Below, piece by piece: positions 45,518 through 56,910 of a stretch of 64,000 bases of DNA. The stretch's first letter is position 1; the number at the start of each line of letters is the position of its first letter. The notes beneath the pieces are model-generated. The model saw only the letters and a list, made by a program, of their open reading frames with translations. It searched no databases and was not told the origin of the DNA. This stretch comes from Paraconiothyrium sp. Pb-2020 (Eukaryota > Ascomycota > Dothideomycetes > Pleosporales > Didymosphaeriaceae). A program made the position numbers and the translations under genes. The stretch spans positions 3,782,001 to 3,846,000 of the forward strand of contig JAJUBI010000001.1 in NCBI GenBank assembly GCA_022419385.1, in the 5' to 3' direction.

Positions 45518-47214
45518 TCACATCTGACATACCGGTGGCGATATCAAACCTTTGTTAACGAGCGTCGCAGCTCTTTTCATAGCTAAAGCCCCCGTCTCTG
45601 ATGAACTATGAAGCTGGCTGTATACCACGTCCTGAGGCTGCACTTTGTTTGTTTTCCCTGTCAAGTTCCATACACCCCAAGTCGTGAAGATGAGCAATGA
45701 CAGGACGAGAGATAGAGCAATGTATAGAAGGAGGCCATTTTTCCAAATTTTAAAGCCCGCGTTGTCTTCCTCAAAAGAAACGATAGGTGTACTGAAAAGG
45801 CCGGATACCAATGTGCCCGGCATGAATGTCATGGTCAACATGGCAAGAATCTTCATGCTGCGAGCATCACTGTTGGTTGCTGAAGCCAACATGCGAGAGC
45901 TCTCAGCAATATCTCGTGCAACAACCGAGTCGCTTGAGGCGATCAAATTAAAAAGCTATTATATCATCAGCCTTATCTGACTTTTGCAGCTGAAGATATG
46001 GACTCACCGCTTCTTTCTGGGACTGCACACGATGCTGAATATACTTGATGTCTAATACCTGCATAGCCGTACGTTGCTCGATTGCAGTAACCGTAGCTTC
46101 GACACCTTCTAGTGCAGTGACGTCGTGCCCTTTGGCCATGCATGACCTAACGAATTGGCAGTAGTCTGCGATAACTCCTAGTTTTCTTGTGTTTGAAGAT
46201 ATTCTGCTGCCACATCCACTCATTTTTGCTGAGAGACTGACTAGATCGCCTCTTGCCGGGCCTTCAGACCTGCTCGCCCACTCATGATAGCCTGTGCGGA
46301 CCTCGACCTGTCTCACGCTTCTCTTCACGTCTCCAGCTTCGATATCAACCTCTTTAGAGCTTAGGACACTGCACATCAAAGCAGGCAACATCTTACACTG
46401 AGCTAGCTCTTGTATAAATTGGCAACCTACTAGACTTTGAAGCGTGTCAAGCTTGAACCGATCTGCCGTACAAATGACATTCATGACCTTCGATTTCGCG
46501 TCTCGAGACCAGGTGACCGCAAGCTTAGGGTGATTGCAAAGAAAGTACGTCTCGCACGATGTCGAGCCATTTATCGTTCCAATGCCTGCATATTGCGTTC
46601 GAAGGTAGGTCTGGGCAAGTTCGTGATCAAAAGCGAGCCTCAACTTCTGAAGTGTTCCTTGATCAATACCATCAAGGCGACGTTTTGTGTCATGATGGAT
46701 CCATAAGATCCGTAGTACACATGTTGTGTGCTTTTGGTCAACGAGCCGGGAGTTTGTGCCGTCTGTTTGGTGGAGCCATTCGCTAGCAAGCTGATTTGCA
46801 ACTCTTCGGTGTAAAGTGGTCGCCGATGTAGCGCATGCTTTGTCGATCCAAATCTCAGAAACAGCAAAGTCTTTGCAAGCAGCAAAGTCAAAGCTCTCCC
46901 AGACTATCTGCGAGTCACTAAGGTAATGTTGAATCGAAGCCATTGATAGAGGTACTTGGAGACAAAATTCAATCAGTTTTTCAAGTGTGCAAGAAAAGTT
47001 CAGCGCAGGAGGGATATCTTCACAGTTAATAAGAACTTCCTTCGTTCTCGTATTCAGCTGCGAGGCTGAATGAGAAGGCAATCATCTGCCTTGTAATGCG
47101 TCTTCACAAGATGGTCGATAAAGAGAGAAGTGGCCCAAAGAGTAGCCTTGCTGCACACTCAGCATAGACGGCGTCCAATCGCTTTCCTTCGCTTGCGCTT
47201 TCCCTCGACGCCAT
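45518..47214 (-). CDS. CorA-like two-helix membrane protein
   Basis: Exons about 47214-47108, 47046-46008 and 45955-45518 give about 527 aa. The last join (QSQKEALFNLIASSDSVVAR) leads into a CorA-type end: a long amphipathic helix (DIAESSRMLASATNSDARSM), membrane helix 1 (MKILAMLTMTFMPGTLVSGLF) and helix 2 (LLLYIALSLVLSLLIFTTWG). The usual GMN loop of Mg2+ CorA channels is not visible; MPGT sits at the end of helix 1, as in many fungal CorA-like proteins. The large N-terminal part is unlike bacterial CorA and I do not recognise it. Ion transport is therefore not assured. The start is uncertain: the main frame opens with TTG, and further exons may lie upstream (a CPICK motif at 47320 is in frame with the first exon). 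Confidence 0.72.
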
Positions 47215-47930
47215 GTTTCCCCAGGCACCTATTGAGCGATTTTTGTTAATAGATTCATGAAGGCGAGCCTTGAAAGCTCGGTAATATACGATTTCCAGAT
47301 GCAGTTGTCTGTCCTTGTTGGCAGCCTTGCATATTGGACAATCGTGCTCAGCCACGCAAGAATACAAGCGCACCTGCTATTGGAGACTGCGACCGCAAGG
47401 TTCTGCAGAGTTGTGTCTATGAATCGATCCTCAATCAATGCTTTGTCCGGTTCCAGCTCACAAACGATCTCTTGCGTGCTGACGCACTTCGAATGACGGT
47501 GGTGGGGTGAACTCGGGAACAGCCCACAATTGAACGGTATAGGGCCGAACGGCTACGCTCCTTCCAGCTACTCCGCCGTGCTGCCAAGCGCAGAAACTTT
47601 ACCTGCTGCCTCACCCATCAAATCACATCTAGTTGGCTCCATTCACGGTCTTGGCCACGCGAATCACATGCCGTAGGATCTAATCTGATGCATCTTATCT
47701 GATCTAATGGCGTCTCCGATGTGTCTCCGAGCGCTCTTCACCCTCGTCACCGCACATGTGTGCAGATCCAAATAAGGCAGTGAGCGCCCGTATCCCACCT
47801 GAGAAGGTGACAGCAAATCTGTAGGGAGAGCCTAAAAACTGGGCGTTGCCAGCACGCGACACGATGCATATCTTCCCTCAAGTTGCGCGCGCGGCCCCTG
47901 CAGGCCACGGCATTCTCTCTAGCTGCGAAC
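47215..47930. other. divergent intergenic region
   Basis: Between the CorA-like gene (-) and the second P450 gene (+). The left 250 bp contain open reverse-strand sequence that may be extra 5' exons of the CorA-like gene. Repeated TCTGAT/CTAAT motifs occur near 47680-47705. No other gene. Confidence 0.4.
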
Positions 47931-49753
47931 ATGGCGATCCTCGAGATCTTGAAATCGAAAAATCTTGACCTTTCGAGCAGTTTCCTGGACTGGAGGCTTC
48001 TCTTTCTTGCCTCCGTACCGATCTGTTTGGTTTACTACTTCTTCGGAAGGGCAAAATCTGATGGAATCGACATCAGCAAATACTCGCATATCCCGCAACC
48101 AGCAACGGCTGACCCGCAGAGAGGGCATTGGGCATGGCTCGAGCAGATTGCGGTAGAGGGTGACGTGCGGCGCGCTTTCGGTACGAGGACAGCAGAGGTT
48201 GCGAGTAAGGACTAACATAATCGTCCAGATGAAATGCTTTACGAGCAATGCATCAAAATGGACTTCCCTCCCGTGCTTCTTGTTGACATGCGTCCTGTGG
48301 AGAAGTTCTTGCTTCTGCTCATTTTCGACAACGACATCGCTGAGCAGGTCACAAAAGCCTCGAAGCAGTTCTCAACCAGTATGCCTAAACACCCTAGTAT
48401 CCAAGGTCTAGCTCCTTTGGTCGGTGCCCGATCCCTTGTCACGACCGATGGCGACGAATGGAAGGCCTTGAGAAAGAGGATTCTCCCCGGAATGGCTCCG
48501 ACTCACCTCCTCAGTCTCGTTGGTGCTATCCTCGATAAAACGGAGACTTTCATTGACCTCATGGAGGAGAAGGCCAAAACCGGCGAGGAGATTCGTCTTG
48601 AAGATTACACTACCAACTTAGTCTTCGACATCATCGGCATCGTAACTTTCAACATGGATCTAAACGCCCAGATCGAGGGAAAGCAGAGCGACGTTCTGCT
48701 GACATACCGAGCATTATCGCAAGTCTTCAACAAGCGTCCGTTCGGAGCAGTCTGGTGGAAGGAGTACTTTACCAAGAACGAGTTCGAGATCAGACGCCTG
48801 GATAAAAAGCTCGACAGTATCCTAAAGGCAGAGATCAAGAAACAGCATAAAGCGCAACTCGCTGGCGCAGATACTAAAGACAGGAGTGTGGCTACGCTCA
48901 GTCTTCACGGCATCGACAAGCTTACACCGCAAATTCTTCAGCAAACCAGCGACACGCTCCGTGGCTTCCTGTTCGCTGGACACGACACAACAAGTATTCT
49001 ACTGCAGTGGTGTTTCTACGAGCTACACAGACGCCCAGCTTCCGCGAAGGACCTCCAGGACGAGCTTGACGAAGTCTTCGGGCTGGATGCGAGCCCTAAA
49101 TCGGTCGTTGAACAGCTTAGGGGTCCTGAGGCAGGGAAGTTACTCGCACGTCTGCCTTACACAGATGCTGTGATCAAGGAAGCTTTGCGTTTGCACCCGC
49201 CGGGCACTACAGCGCGCATGACGCCAAAGGGATCCGGAAGCAGCATCACTCTTCCCGATGGCCAACGATTAGTCATCGATGGCCTTTGTGTCACTCCACG
49301 CGCATACGTCATCCAGAGACAGCCCAAGATCTTCGGCGAGACTAGAGACGACTTTATGCCTGAAAGATGGCTCGGAGAGGCGGGTGCCAAAATTCCGGAC
49401 AGCGCGTTCAGACCTTACGAGCGGGGGCCGAGGAGATGCACGGGATCTGAGCTGGCGAACTTGGAGGTGCGCATCATTCTCGCTGCTGTGGCTAGACGCT
49501 TTGAATTCGTCAAGGTGGGCCAAGGGGAGCTGGATCTGGATGAGAAGGGGCTGCCGCAGCTTGACGAGAAGGGCTACTACAAAACAAAGTCGACCATGTT
49601 CTCTGTAAGTAACCCGGTGATCTGCCCAGCCAGGAGTAATCGTAGTACTAACATCTATAGACGTACCTGGTCACATGTAAGCCGGTGGATGGTATGCAGT
49701 CGAAGGTCAAGATCAAGGGAGAGACACATGAAAGAAAGGATAGTCTGATCTGA
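47931..49753 (+). CDS. cytochrome P450 (secondary-metabolism type, StcS/CYP59-like)
   Basis: Exons 47931-48180, 48229-49604 and 49661-49753 give 572 aa. It has an N-terminal membrane anchor (WRLLFLASVPICLVYYFF), so it sits in the ER. Helix I has FAGHDTTS, helix K EALRLHPPG, PERW and a haem loop FRPYERGPRRCTGSEL with the axial Cys. The ERGPR haem loop and the C-terminal KPVDGMQSKVKIKG, supplied by the small third exon, resemble the CYP59 (StcS) group. That group acts in polyketide pathways, but no polyketide synthase is in this window. Substrate unknown. The sugar transporter and ligase next door do not form a recognised cluster. Confidence 0.92.
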
Positions 49754-49929
49754 TTCAGCTTCTAGACTATGACTGTATCACTGAACTGTGATGTTTCAAG
49801 ATACACAGGGGTATATGTATTATATCGAGAAGTTGATTTGAGCCAGCGCGTTCAACATGGATATGACGTGGAATTGAAATCCATCCTTCAGCGCCAGAAT
49901 TGTTCTCACTGTATTCTCGGGCAACTCCA

Positions 49930-51998
49930 TCAAGGCTTCTCCCTATCCTCGAACATGCCAGGCGTCTCATCATCAAACTGGTACAGCGGCTCCATAGGCG
50001 GTACGTCCTTTCTCAAGATGTGCTTTTGCATGTACCACGGCAGCTTCTCGGCGTAGTACTTGCCAAACTCTTTGTTTCCTACGTTGAATACGCTGTCCAG
50101 CTCCTCCAGTGTAAGGTTCTTTGTCTCAGGCAGCAGGAAGTAGCAGTATACCCAGCCGAAGAAGTTCCATGCAGCGTACCATCCGAATGCTCCCTGGGGC
50201 GTGAACGCTCGAACGAGTGGCGGCCATGTAAGCGATAGGATAAAGTTGAAGCCCCAGCATGTCGCTGTTGCGAAGGACATGCCGATGTCGCGGATGTACA
50301 GCGGGAACGCTTCGGCACTGTAGGTAAATGGCACCGGACCTTCACCGGGCGAGTAGACAGCCATGAATGTGAAGATGGCGGCGGCGATACTAGCCAGACG
50401 ACCCTGTGTGGGTTCGCCTTCGGCGTCGAGAGGTAGGAAGAAAGACATGCCACACCATAAGAGACAAAGACCCATCAAAGGGAATGTGGTCAGTAGCAAG
50501 TTACGGCGGCCGAAAGTGTCGATGGTGTAGATTGCTGGGATAGCGAAGAGCCAGTTCGTGACGCCTGTGCCAAAAGAGACGAGTAAAGCGTTACTGCGAG
50601 AGAAACCAGCTTGCTCGAAGATCGTTGAACCTAGACCCAATCAGTAAGGTTGTTCGTCTGGAGGTAGTTCGGACGACACATACTGTAGTAGGCGATCACA
50701 TTCACCCCGCAAAATTGTTGCATAAACATGACAAAGAACGAAGACTGAGCAGCGCGACGATTGCGTTTTACCATGAAGAACTCTTTGAATAGGTTCTTGC
50801 CCTCTCGTTCGGCCTGCTCAACTTCGAGAAGCTTGTAGGCGTAGTACATGTCGCGGGCTGCCTGGATCTTGTGCTTTCGTAGGCGGCAGAGGGCATCGAA
50901 GGCTTTGTCGTACTTGCCCTTCTCCATGTACCTATGCAGCGTTAGCTTCTGGTAGTGATCTCATGGCTACGAGCATTGCTCACCATCGCGGAGACTCGGG
51001 ACATAGATAAACCTGAATCATGACCAAGAATGGCGGGATACTCGTGGATGCAAGCATCCATCGCCATTGGCTGTACTCTCCCATGAAGCCGACATTCTCG
51101 AATGCTACGCTTACGACGAAACCAAGCATGATTCCGAATGCCGTCCACATTTGCCACATCATGGTGAGAGCGCCTCGAATAGTCTTCGGAGCACTCTCTG
51201 CAGCATACACAGGAGTGGTGGAGGACTTAGCGCCCACAGCGAATCCTAAGGCAAAGCGTGCGATGAGCAGGTTGTACCAGCTGTCGGCCGCTGCCATCCA
51301 GAATCCGGTCGCAAAGGAGATGAAGCAAGAAATGAAGATGGTGCCACGACGACCGAACAACTTGTTCAGCGGTGCGTTAGTCCAGCAGCCAATCAGCGCG
51401 GAACAGAGGTAGGGCGCTCCATTGAGGAGACCTTGTTGCCATTCGTTGGTGATGTTGAACTCGTCAAAGTAGAAGAGCTTCATAGATAGTTAGAGAATCG
51501 GATCGTCCAGGTCAAAGGAGATTTGTAAGCACATACCTGCGCACCGTTCACAGCCGTCTGATCCATACCTTGAACGATAGCAGAACCAGCGCATAACACG
51601 ACCAAGAAGTACAACATGAACGGATGGTCCCATCGATGCGTAATCTCATGTCGCAGCAAGCCCTTCTCTTCCTCGCTCAATTGACTGACGTATTCGAACC
51701 CATCATCGCGCTGCCCAGTCCTTGCAATGAGTGCACCCTTCTGGAACTCGTCACGATACTCCGTAAGTCCTTTTTCTTCGACCCAAGCATCAACGTCGCG
51801 TAACACTTCCTGCTCGGTCATCCCAGCAAGGGGATTGCGAAGCTTTGCAGCAACAGACGCCTTGCGGGTCGCGCTAGCGACGGAAGCACGTCGCGTGTGA
51901 GCATCTTCGGTGAACTGTGTATCTTTCAGCGAAGGTTTGCTGCTGTTGCCCGAAAGATCGGGGTCTGTAGCCTCGATGTCTGGTTTTTGAGGCGGCAT
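49930..51998 (-). CDS. MFS sugar transporter (sugar porter family)
   Basis: Exons 51998-51537, 51477-50984, 50931-50684 and 50630-49930 give 634 aa; every join keeps phase (AVNGAQ-LFYFDEF, PESPRW-YMEKGKY, IAYYS-STIFEQAG). Twelve membrane helices are expected. Family motifs include LFGRRGTIF between helices 2 and 3, RFALGFAVGA, PESPRW after helix 6, FMQQFCGVNVIAYYS in helix 7, DTFGRRNLL, YSAEAFPLYIRDIG and FLLPETKN. The long cytosolic N-terminus (about 130 residues) ending in TEQEVLRDVDAWVEEKGL is typical of fungal maltose/lactose-like permeases of this family. Plasma-membrane uptake of a sugar or related solute by proton symport is inferred; the substrate is not predictable. Confidence 0.93.
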
Positions 51999-52820
51999 GG
52001 TGTGAGGTCACCAATGAAAGGTCGGAATGCAAACTCAAGTCACAGATCGTATCGTCTGCTTTAAACGCGTCAAATTAACGGGACCTCTTTATATGTCCAT
52101 TTCCCACTGGCTTTTCGAACTCTTGTCCACGGGGTGCCTAATATCTGTGCTAAGACCCCAATTCATCCCCACGTATTGGCATATGTAACGCTGCACCGCA
52201 AAGTCATCCCCAGGCACCACTCTCCAATCCTACTTTTCGACAAACCTTACGCATCAACGTCATGGTGGAGCACTGCCATGAAGATATCCTCTCGGCGGAG
52301 GGTTGGCTCGTCCTTGGCGACTGAGAGAGGGCGGCGGAAGCCAAGATCTGGGGAGGCGTACGACTCCCGGCCAAGAAGCACGCGTGCAGAGACTGGACAT
52401 GGTGTGCGCCGTGCCAATGGCAGACAAGTTCTGGCTGGGCGGATGGTTGGTGTTGAGGCGGCAGAGGCGGTCTTCGGTCTTGGCTTAGTCTTAGCTAGGT
52501 CTGGTTGGCGTGTGAATCGGCAGCCGCATCCGGAATGATTGGTGCAATATCGAGAGTGAGCTGCTCTCGTTGTTTCCTGATACTAGCACTCAAAGATTGT
52601 TTCACCATGAAGAAAAATGTGAAGTAAGCTGTCGTGCCAAAGAGCGAGCGCAGTTTTGATCTTGCATGATTGCTGCGAGTTGCAAGTGACGCTATCAGAT
52701 GATCCAAATGCTCGACCTGTTATAAACTTTGCAAGTAAAGATCGACCAGAGGCGGATATACAAGCGGGTCTCGAGGCATTTGCAGAGCGTAGGTGAGACG
52801 CATCACAGCCACTCCTACCC
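51999..52820. other. intergenic
   Basis: Upstream of the sugar transporter (-) and downstream of the acyl-CoA ligase (-). About 820 bp. No supported gene. Confidence 0.4.
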
Positions 52821-54554
52821 CTAGAGGTTAGCCCTAGCCTCATCCTTAACCACAACACCTCTAACCTTCCCATTCTTCTCCCTGTCCCTCAAAACCCTCC
52901 TCAAAATCTTCCCACTAGCACTCTTCGGTATTTCAGATACAAATTCAATCTCTTTCACCCACTTATGCTTCACCTTCTTCTCCTTCACAAAAGCAATCAA
53001 CTCCTTCCCTACAGCCGTATCCGCCTGCACGCCATCTTTCAGCTTCACAAATGCCTTGGGCAACTCACCTGAGTAGTCGTCTAGAATCCCCATAACAGCG
53101 ACATCCTCCACCTTGTCGTGGCCGAGAAGTAGGTCTTCAAGCTCGGCCGGTGCAACACCGATGCCTTTCACCTTGATGAGCTCTTTGATGCGGTCCGTTA
53201 TATGGATCATGCCCTCTTCATCAATCATGCCTTGATCTCCGGTATGCAGGAATCCATCTTCGTCAAAGGTATCACTCGTCGCCTTCTCGTTGTTAAGATA
53301 ACCCATGACGATCTGCGGCCCTTTTGCTAGCACCTCTCCTACCTCACCCACGTCACCTTCAGTCCCATCTTCCTTTAGTATTTTGACTTCGGTTGAAGCA
53401 CAGACCGCACCGCCCGAGTGCGCGTACTTGTACGCATACTTCTCCGGAGGATGTGCGGTGATGCATGAACAAGACTCCGTCATACCGTATCCTTGCTTGA
53501 AGCCGGTGTTCGGGAATTTCTTCTGTAGGAGCTGGATGATCTCCTCGCTCAGGGGTGCAGCGCCCGAGGAAAAGCGTGTGACGTGAGACAGGTCGTATTT
53601 ATCGACAACCGGGTCGCGCACCAGCCGAATCAGAATGGGTGGTACTAAGAGAAGCTCGCCCAGCTGGTATTCCACGATGGTGTTGAGCATTCCCTCCATT
53701 GTAAATTGCGGAAGCATTATGACCTCTGCGTTTAGTAAGATGGGCAAGTGCATCTGGTGTACAAGTCCAGTGATGTGGAACAAGGGCAGGACGGCCATAA
53801 TCTTCTTGTGAGTATTTGGCGTAATCTGCTCGATTTGGAGACATTGGGCAATGACGTTCTGGTGCGAGATCATTACAGCTTTAGGCAACCCTGTCGTACC
53901 CGAGCTGAAAGAAAGAAATCCGCAAACGTCCTTATTCTTCTTGCCTGGGGGAAGCTTGAATGCAGGCGTCTGTCCCTGCTCTCCATACGACTGGCCGATC
54001 TTGATCAAGTCTTGCACAGTTGTGTAGCCAGGCAGTTCGCCCTCAAGCAAGAAGACATTGCTGTTTGGCAAGCCAGCTGCTTCCGCGCTCTTGCTAGCAA
54101 CTTCTATACTTCCTGGAGTAGTCATAAGGAACTTGGCGTCAGCGGTCTTAAGTGCGAACGTCATTTCCTCAACATTGTAAGCAGGGCTTGCTCCTGATAT
54201 CCTGGCTCCCACTCTTAGTCCAGCAAACATAGCCACAGGATACCATACGGTGTTTTGACTGAAGAGCGAGATCGTTTCTCCTTCACGAAGGCCGTATCGC
54301 TTGGTCAAGGCAGTCGCAATGTACGTAGAGTACTTCTTCACATCCAACCAACTGACTCGCTCCTTGGTGACGGCATTTTGGAAGCCATTGAGTTCGTCAG
54401 GTGGAAATCGGTCTATGGGTGAATATTTCGAATCGAACAACCAGTCCCAATCTGTAAGCTCTGTAGGCACTGTTACATGTCAGATCCGTCCTGTGTGACG
54501 TCATGTAGCTATCGTACGGTCAATAGGCGGTTGTCTTGATTTGAAGATGACCAT
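52821..54554 (-). CDS. acyl-CoA synthetase, 4-coumarate:CoA ligase-like
   Basis: Exons 54554-54518 and 54469-52821 give 561 aa. The main frame opens only with a GTG; a 37-nt first exon supplies ATG 54554 and a family-like start (VIFKSRQPPIDLPTELTDWD). Motifs: the AMP-binding P-loop SFSSGTTGLPKAV, YGMTES, FLHTGDQG, ITDRIKELIKVKG, and the catalytic Lys in PKSASGKILRR. It activates a carboxylic acid to the acyl-AMP and then the CoA thioester. The C-terminus is Arg-Ala-Asn-Leu; ANL fits the loose PTS1 pattern, so peroxisomal import through Pex5 is possible. It is divergent from a hydroxyacyl-CoA dehydrogenase, consistent with side-chain or fatty-acid oxidation. Confidence 0.93.
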
Positions 54555-54887
54555 CTTGACGTTGACGCTTCAGGTATTTGTTCCTACGTATAGAGGAGAT
54601 GTACGGTCACGACGGCGAGGGAACCTTAGTGGAGAAAGGGCAGGATCCTCCATTGTGCCCAGCTAATGGCAACTCGCGCCACCATTTGCCTCGGGGGACA
54701 GCGCGAGTGACTCGGATACTCATGAGTCGGCTGCTTGGTGCGGGGAAGGCGGTGGACGTAGGAGCTTTGGCGCGTTGGAGAAGCTATCCGGAAGAAGAAG
54801 GGATCGACACGCCCTCTGCACCTCCCTCAATTGGTTTGTGTACTGCGCACCGCCGTCCGGACATAAATTGGGTATACTCAGAGAACG
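54555..54887. promoter_or_regulatory. shared promoter, acyl-CoA ligase/hydroxyacyl-CoA dehydrogenase
   Basis: 333 bp between two divergent ATGs of genes with related chemistry, so co-regulation is likely. Upstream in-frame sequence in front of 54888 is ignored as it lacks family features. No binding site was identified with confidence. Confidence 0.45.
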
Positions 54888-55841
54888 ATGGAATCGGAAA
54901 AAGAACTAAGAATCACTCTGATAGGAGCTGGCACCATCGGCCTCTCCTTTGCCGCCTTCCATCTCTCCCACCTCCCAGCCCCATCCCACCTAACAATATA
55001 CGACACCCGTCCGAACGCAGAGCAATACATCCGCGACAACCTCCCAAATTTCTTTCCCAAAAACCCTCACCCACCCTCCACATCCGATGTCCAAATCGCA
55101 ACAACTCTCCACGAAGCCGTCTCCAACGCACACATCATCCAAGAATCCGGTCCCGAAAACCTTCAGATAAAGCAAGACCTATGGGCCGAAGTAGAAAAGC
55201 ACGCCAAAAAGGATGCCCTCCTCTGGAGCAGCACAAGCGGCATCCCCGCCTCCCAGCAAGCGCAGCGAATGCAAGATCACACGCGCCTCCTCGTGGTCCA
55301 CCCGTACAACCCCCCGCACATAATGCCCCTCCTCGAGCTCGTGCCGTCGCCCTCGACGGCTGAAGACGTGATCCAACGCACGCAGGACTTCTGGCGAGCG
55401 CGCAACCGCGTGCCCATCCACATCCACCGCGAGACTACGGGTTTCGTTGCAAATCGTCTAGCTTTTGCGCTGCTGAGGGAAGCGATCCATCTTGTCGATG
55501 CGGGCGTTGTGTCTGTGGCTGAACTGGATGGGATTGTAGAGAGTTCGATGGGTCCGAGGTGGGCGGTTGCTGGACCTTTCAAGAGCTACCATGCTGGGGG
55601 TGGGCCTGCGGGTCTGGAAGGCTTCTTTAAGAACATTGGAGAGACGGTCCAGGGGTGTTGGAGCGATGCTGGGAACGTTAATGTGGGAGATGGGTGGGAA
55701 GATAAGTTGTTCGAGCAAGCTAGAGAGGTGTATGGCACTGTAGATGTAGCAGAGAGGGACAGGATTACGCGCAGATTATTAGATGTTCTGGAAGAGGAGA
55801 AAGGGGTGAAGACGTTGGCGAATCCATCAACGTCACAATGA
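54888..55841 (+). CDS. 3-hydroxyacyl-CoA dehydrogenase-like protein (lambda-crystallin/gulonate dehydrogenase group)
   Basis: A single exon of 317 aa. The N-terminal Rossmann domain has the NAD-binding LIGAGTIGLSFA and the acidic residue after beta-2 (IYDTRP). The middle has the family pattern IQESGPENLQIKQDLW, SSTSGIPAS, and HPYNPPHIMPLLELVP with the catalytic His. The C-terminal helical domain has TTGFVANRLAFALLREA, then GPRWAVAGPF. It oxidises a 3-hydroxy group to a ketone with NAD. The last residues Thr-Ser-Gln are not a PTS1. Whether the substrate is an acyl-CoA, L-carnitine or a sugar acid cannot be settled; the adjacent ligase favours acyl-CoA. Confidence 0.92.
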   Translation: MESEKELRITLIGAGTIGLSFAAFHLSHLPAPSHLTIYDTRPNAEQYIRDNLPNFFPKNPHPPSTSDVQIATTLHEAVSNAHIIQESGPENLQIKQDLWAEVEKHAKKDALLWSSTSGIPASQQAQRMQDHTRLLVVHPYNPPHIMPLLELVPSPSTAEDVIQRTQDFWRARNRVPIHIHRETTGFVANRLAFALLREAIHLVDAGVVSVAELDGIVESSMGPRWAVAGPFKSYHAGGGPAGLEGFFKNIGETVQGCWSDAGNVNVGDGWEDKLFEQAREVYGTVDVAERDRITRRLLDVLEEEKGVKTLANPSTSQ

Positions 55842-56057
55842 ACAAGCTCGGAAGCATTGAGAATCAGGACGAGGCTTCGGCTCTGATATTCATTGCATTT
55901 GTACATAATCCCACAACCGCGAGCTTAGCGGCTAACCTCGGCGAAATTCGACCGCGATGGTTTGGGGTTGAACAGACCTTTCCACGCGTGTAACTTCGAA
56001 CGTTCGGAGGGCACACTTGGCTCATTTGGGCAATTGACATAGTGTGTCGTGTCACGC

Positions 56058-56910
56058 TCACTGCTTTGCGAGCGATTTAAGGACGTTGTCAGCCTTGGAG
56101 ACTGGTTCAATGTCAGAAATGACGCCTCACAATCACAAGTCTAGCTTACCTTTCAGTCCGGTGTTATCAGACTCGACATGTGCGTCTTTCACAGCGCCAT
56201 TCTCGGTGACCAAAGCGTATCTCTTGGAGCGGTCGCCGCCGAAGATGGCAGCGCCGTCGAAGGAAAGATCAAGGGCTTTGGTGAAGCGAAGATCTGGGTC
56301 AGCAAGGAAGCGGATCTGATGATTGTCAATATCAATCATCACTTCCACAAGTGTTCACGACGTACTCCGCTTGAGCCAGACGGATCGAGGCTCTTGGCCC
56401 ATGCCTTCATGCTGATTGCTATTAGATGGTTACACTCGCAGGAGTCTGCTTTTCCCCAACTCACACGAAAGCATCGTTGACTGCAAGACGTAGAGTTAGC
56501 GATGATGAACGATTTACGTCCTAATTGAACGCTCTATTTGATAGATACGATAGAAGACTCACCCGAGACAACGAAGACACGACCGGCGTCCTTGAGCTCC
56601 TTGGCATTAATATAACCAGGGATATGGCTCTCGCTGCACGCGGGAGAGAATGCTGCGGGGACGCCTGCATGCCATGGTCAGAAGACGTGTCTCGTCAGAG
56701 GCGATACTGTGCGGTTTTACCAATGATCAAGCCCTTGCCATTCTTCAGCTCGTCTGCGATCTTCACCTTGTTGCCGGGCGAGCCCTCGTGAAGCTCCACA
56801 TCGGGGATCTTGTCACCGGCCTGCACAAAGGCCGGAGATGAGGCGTGGAACAGGCGGCGAGGAGCAGCAAGGGGCAAGGCGCGCGGCAGTCGGCGGGCGG
56901 CAATCATCAT
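56058..56910 (-). CDS. mitochondrial peroxiredoxin, PRX5 type
   Basis: Six exons: 56910-56721, 56664-56563, 56480-56465, 56411-56366, 56315-56150 and 56101-56058, 187 aa. All phases agree. The start MMIAARRLPRALPLAAPRRL is a typical mitochondrial presequence. The peroxidatic Cys is in IIGVPAAFSPACSESHIPGY. The 16-nt third exon supplies the middle of VSVNDAFVMKAW, a conserved PRX5 block. RFLADPDLRFTKALDL and GDRSKRYALVTENGAV complete the fold, and the last exon adds VSKADNVLKSLAKQ. It reduces hydroperoxides with thioredoxin or glutathione. The next gene to the right, divergent, is SKN7, a regulator of oxidative-stress genes in yeast. Confidence 0.93.
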
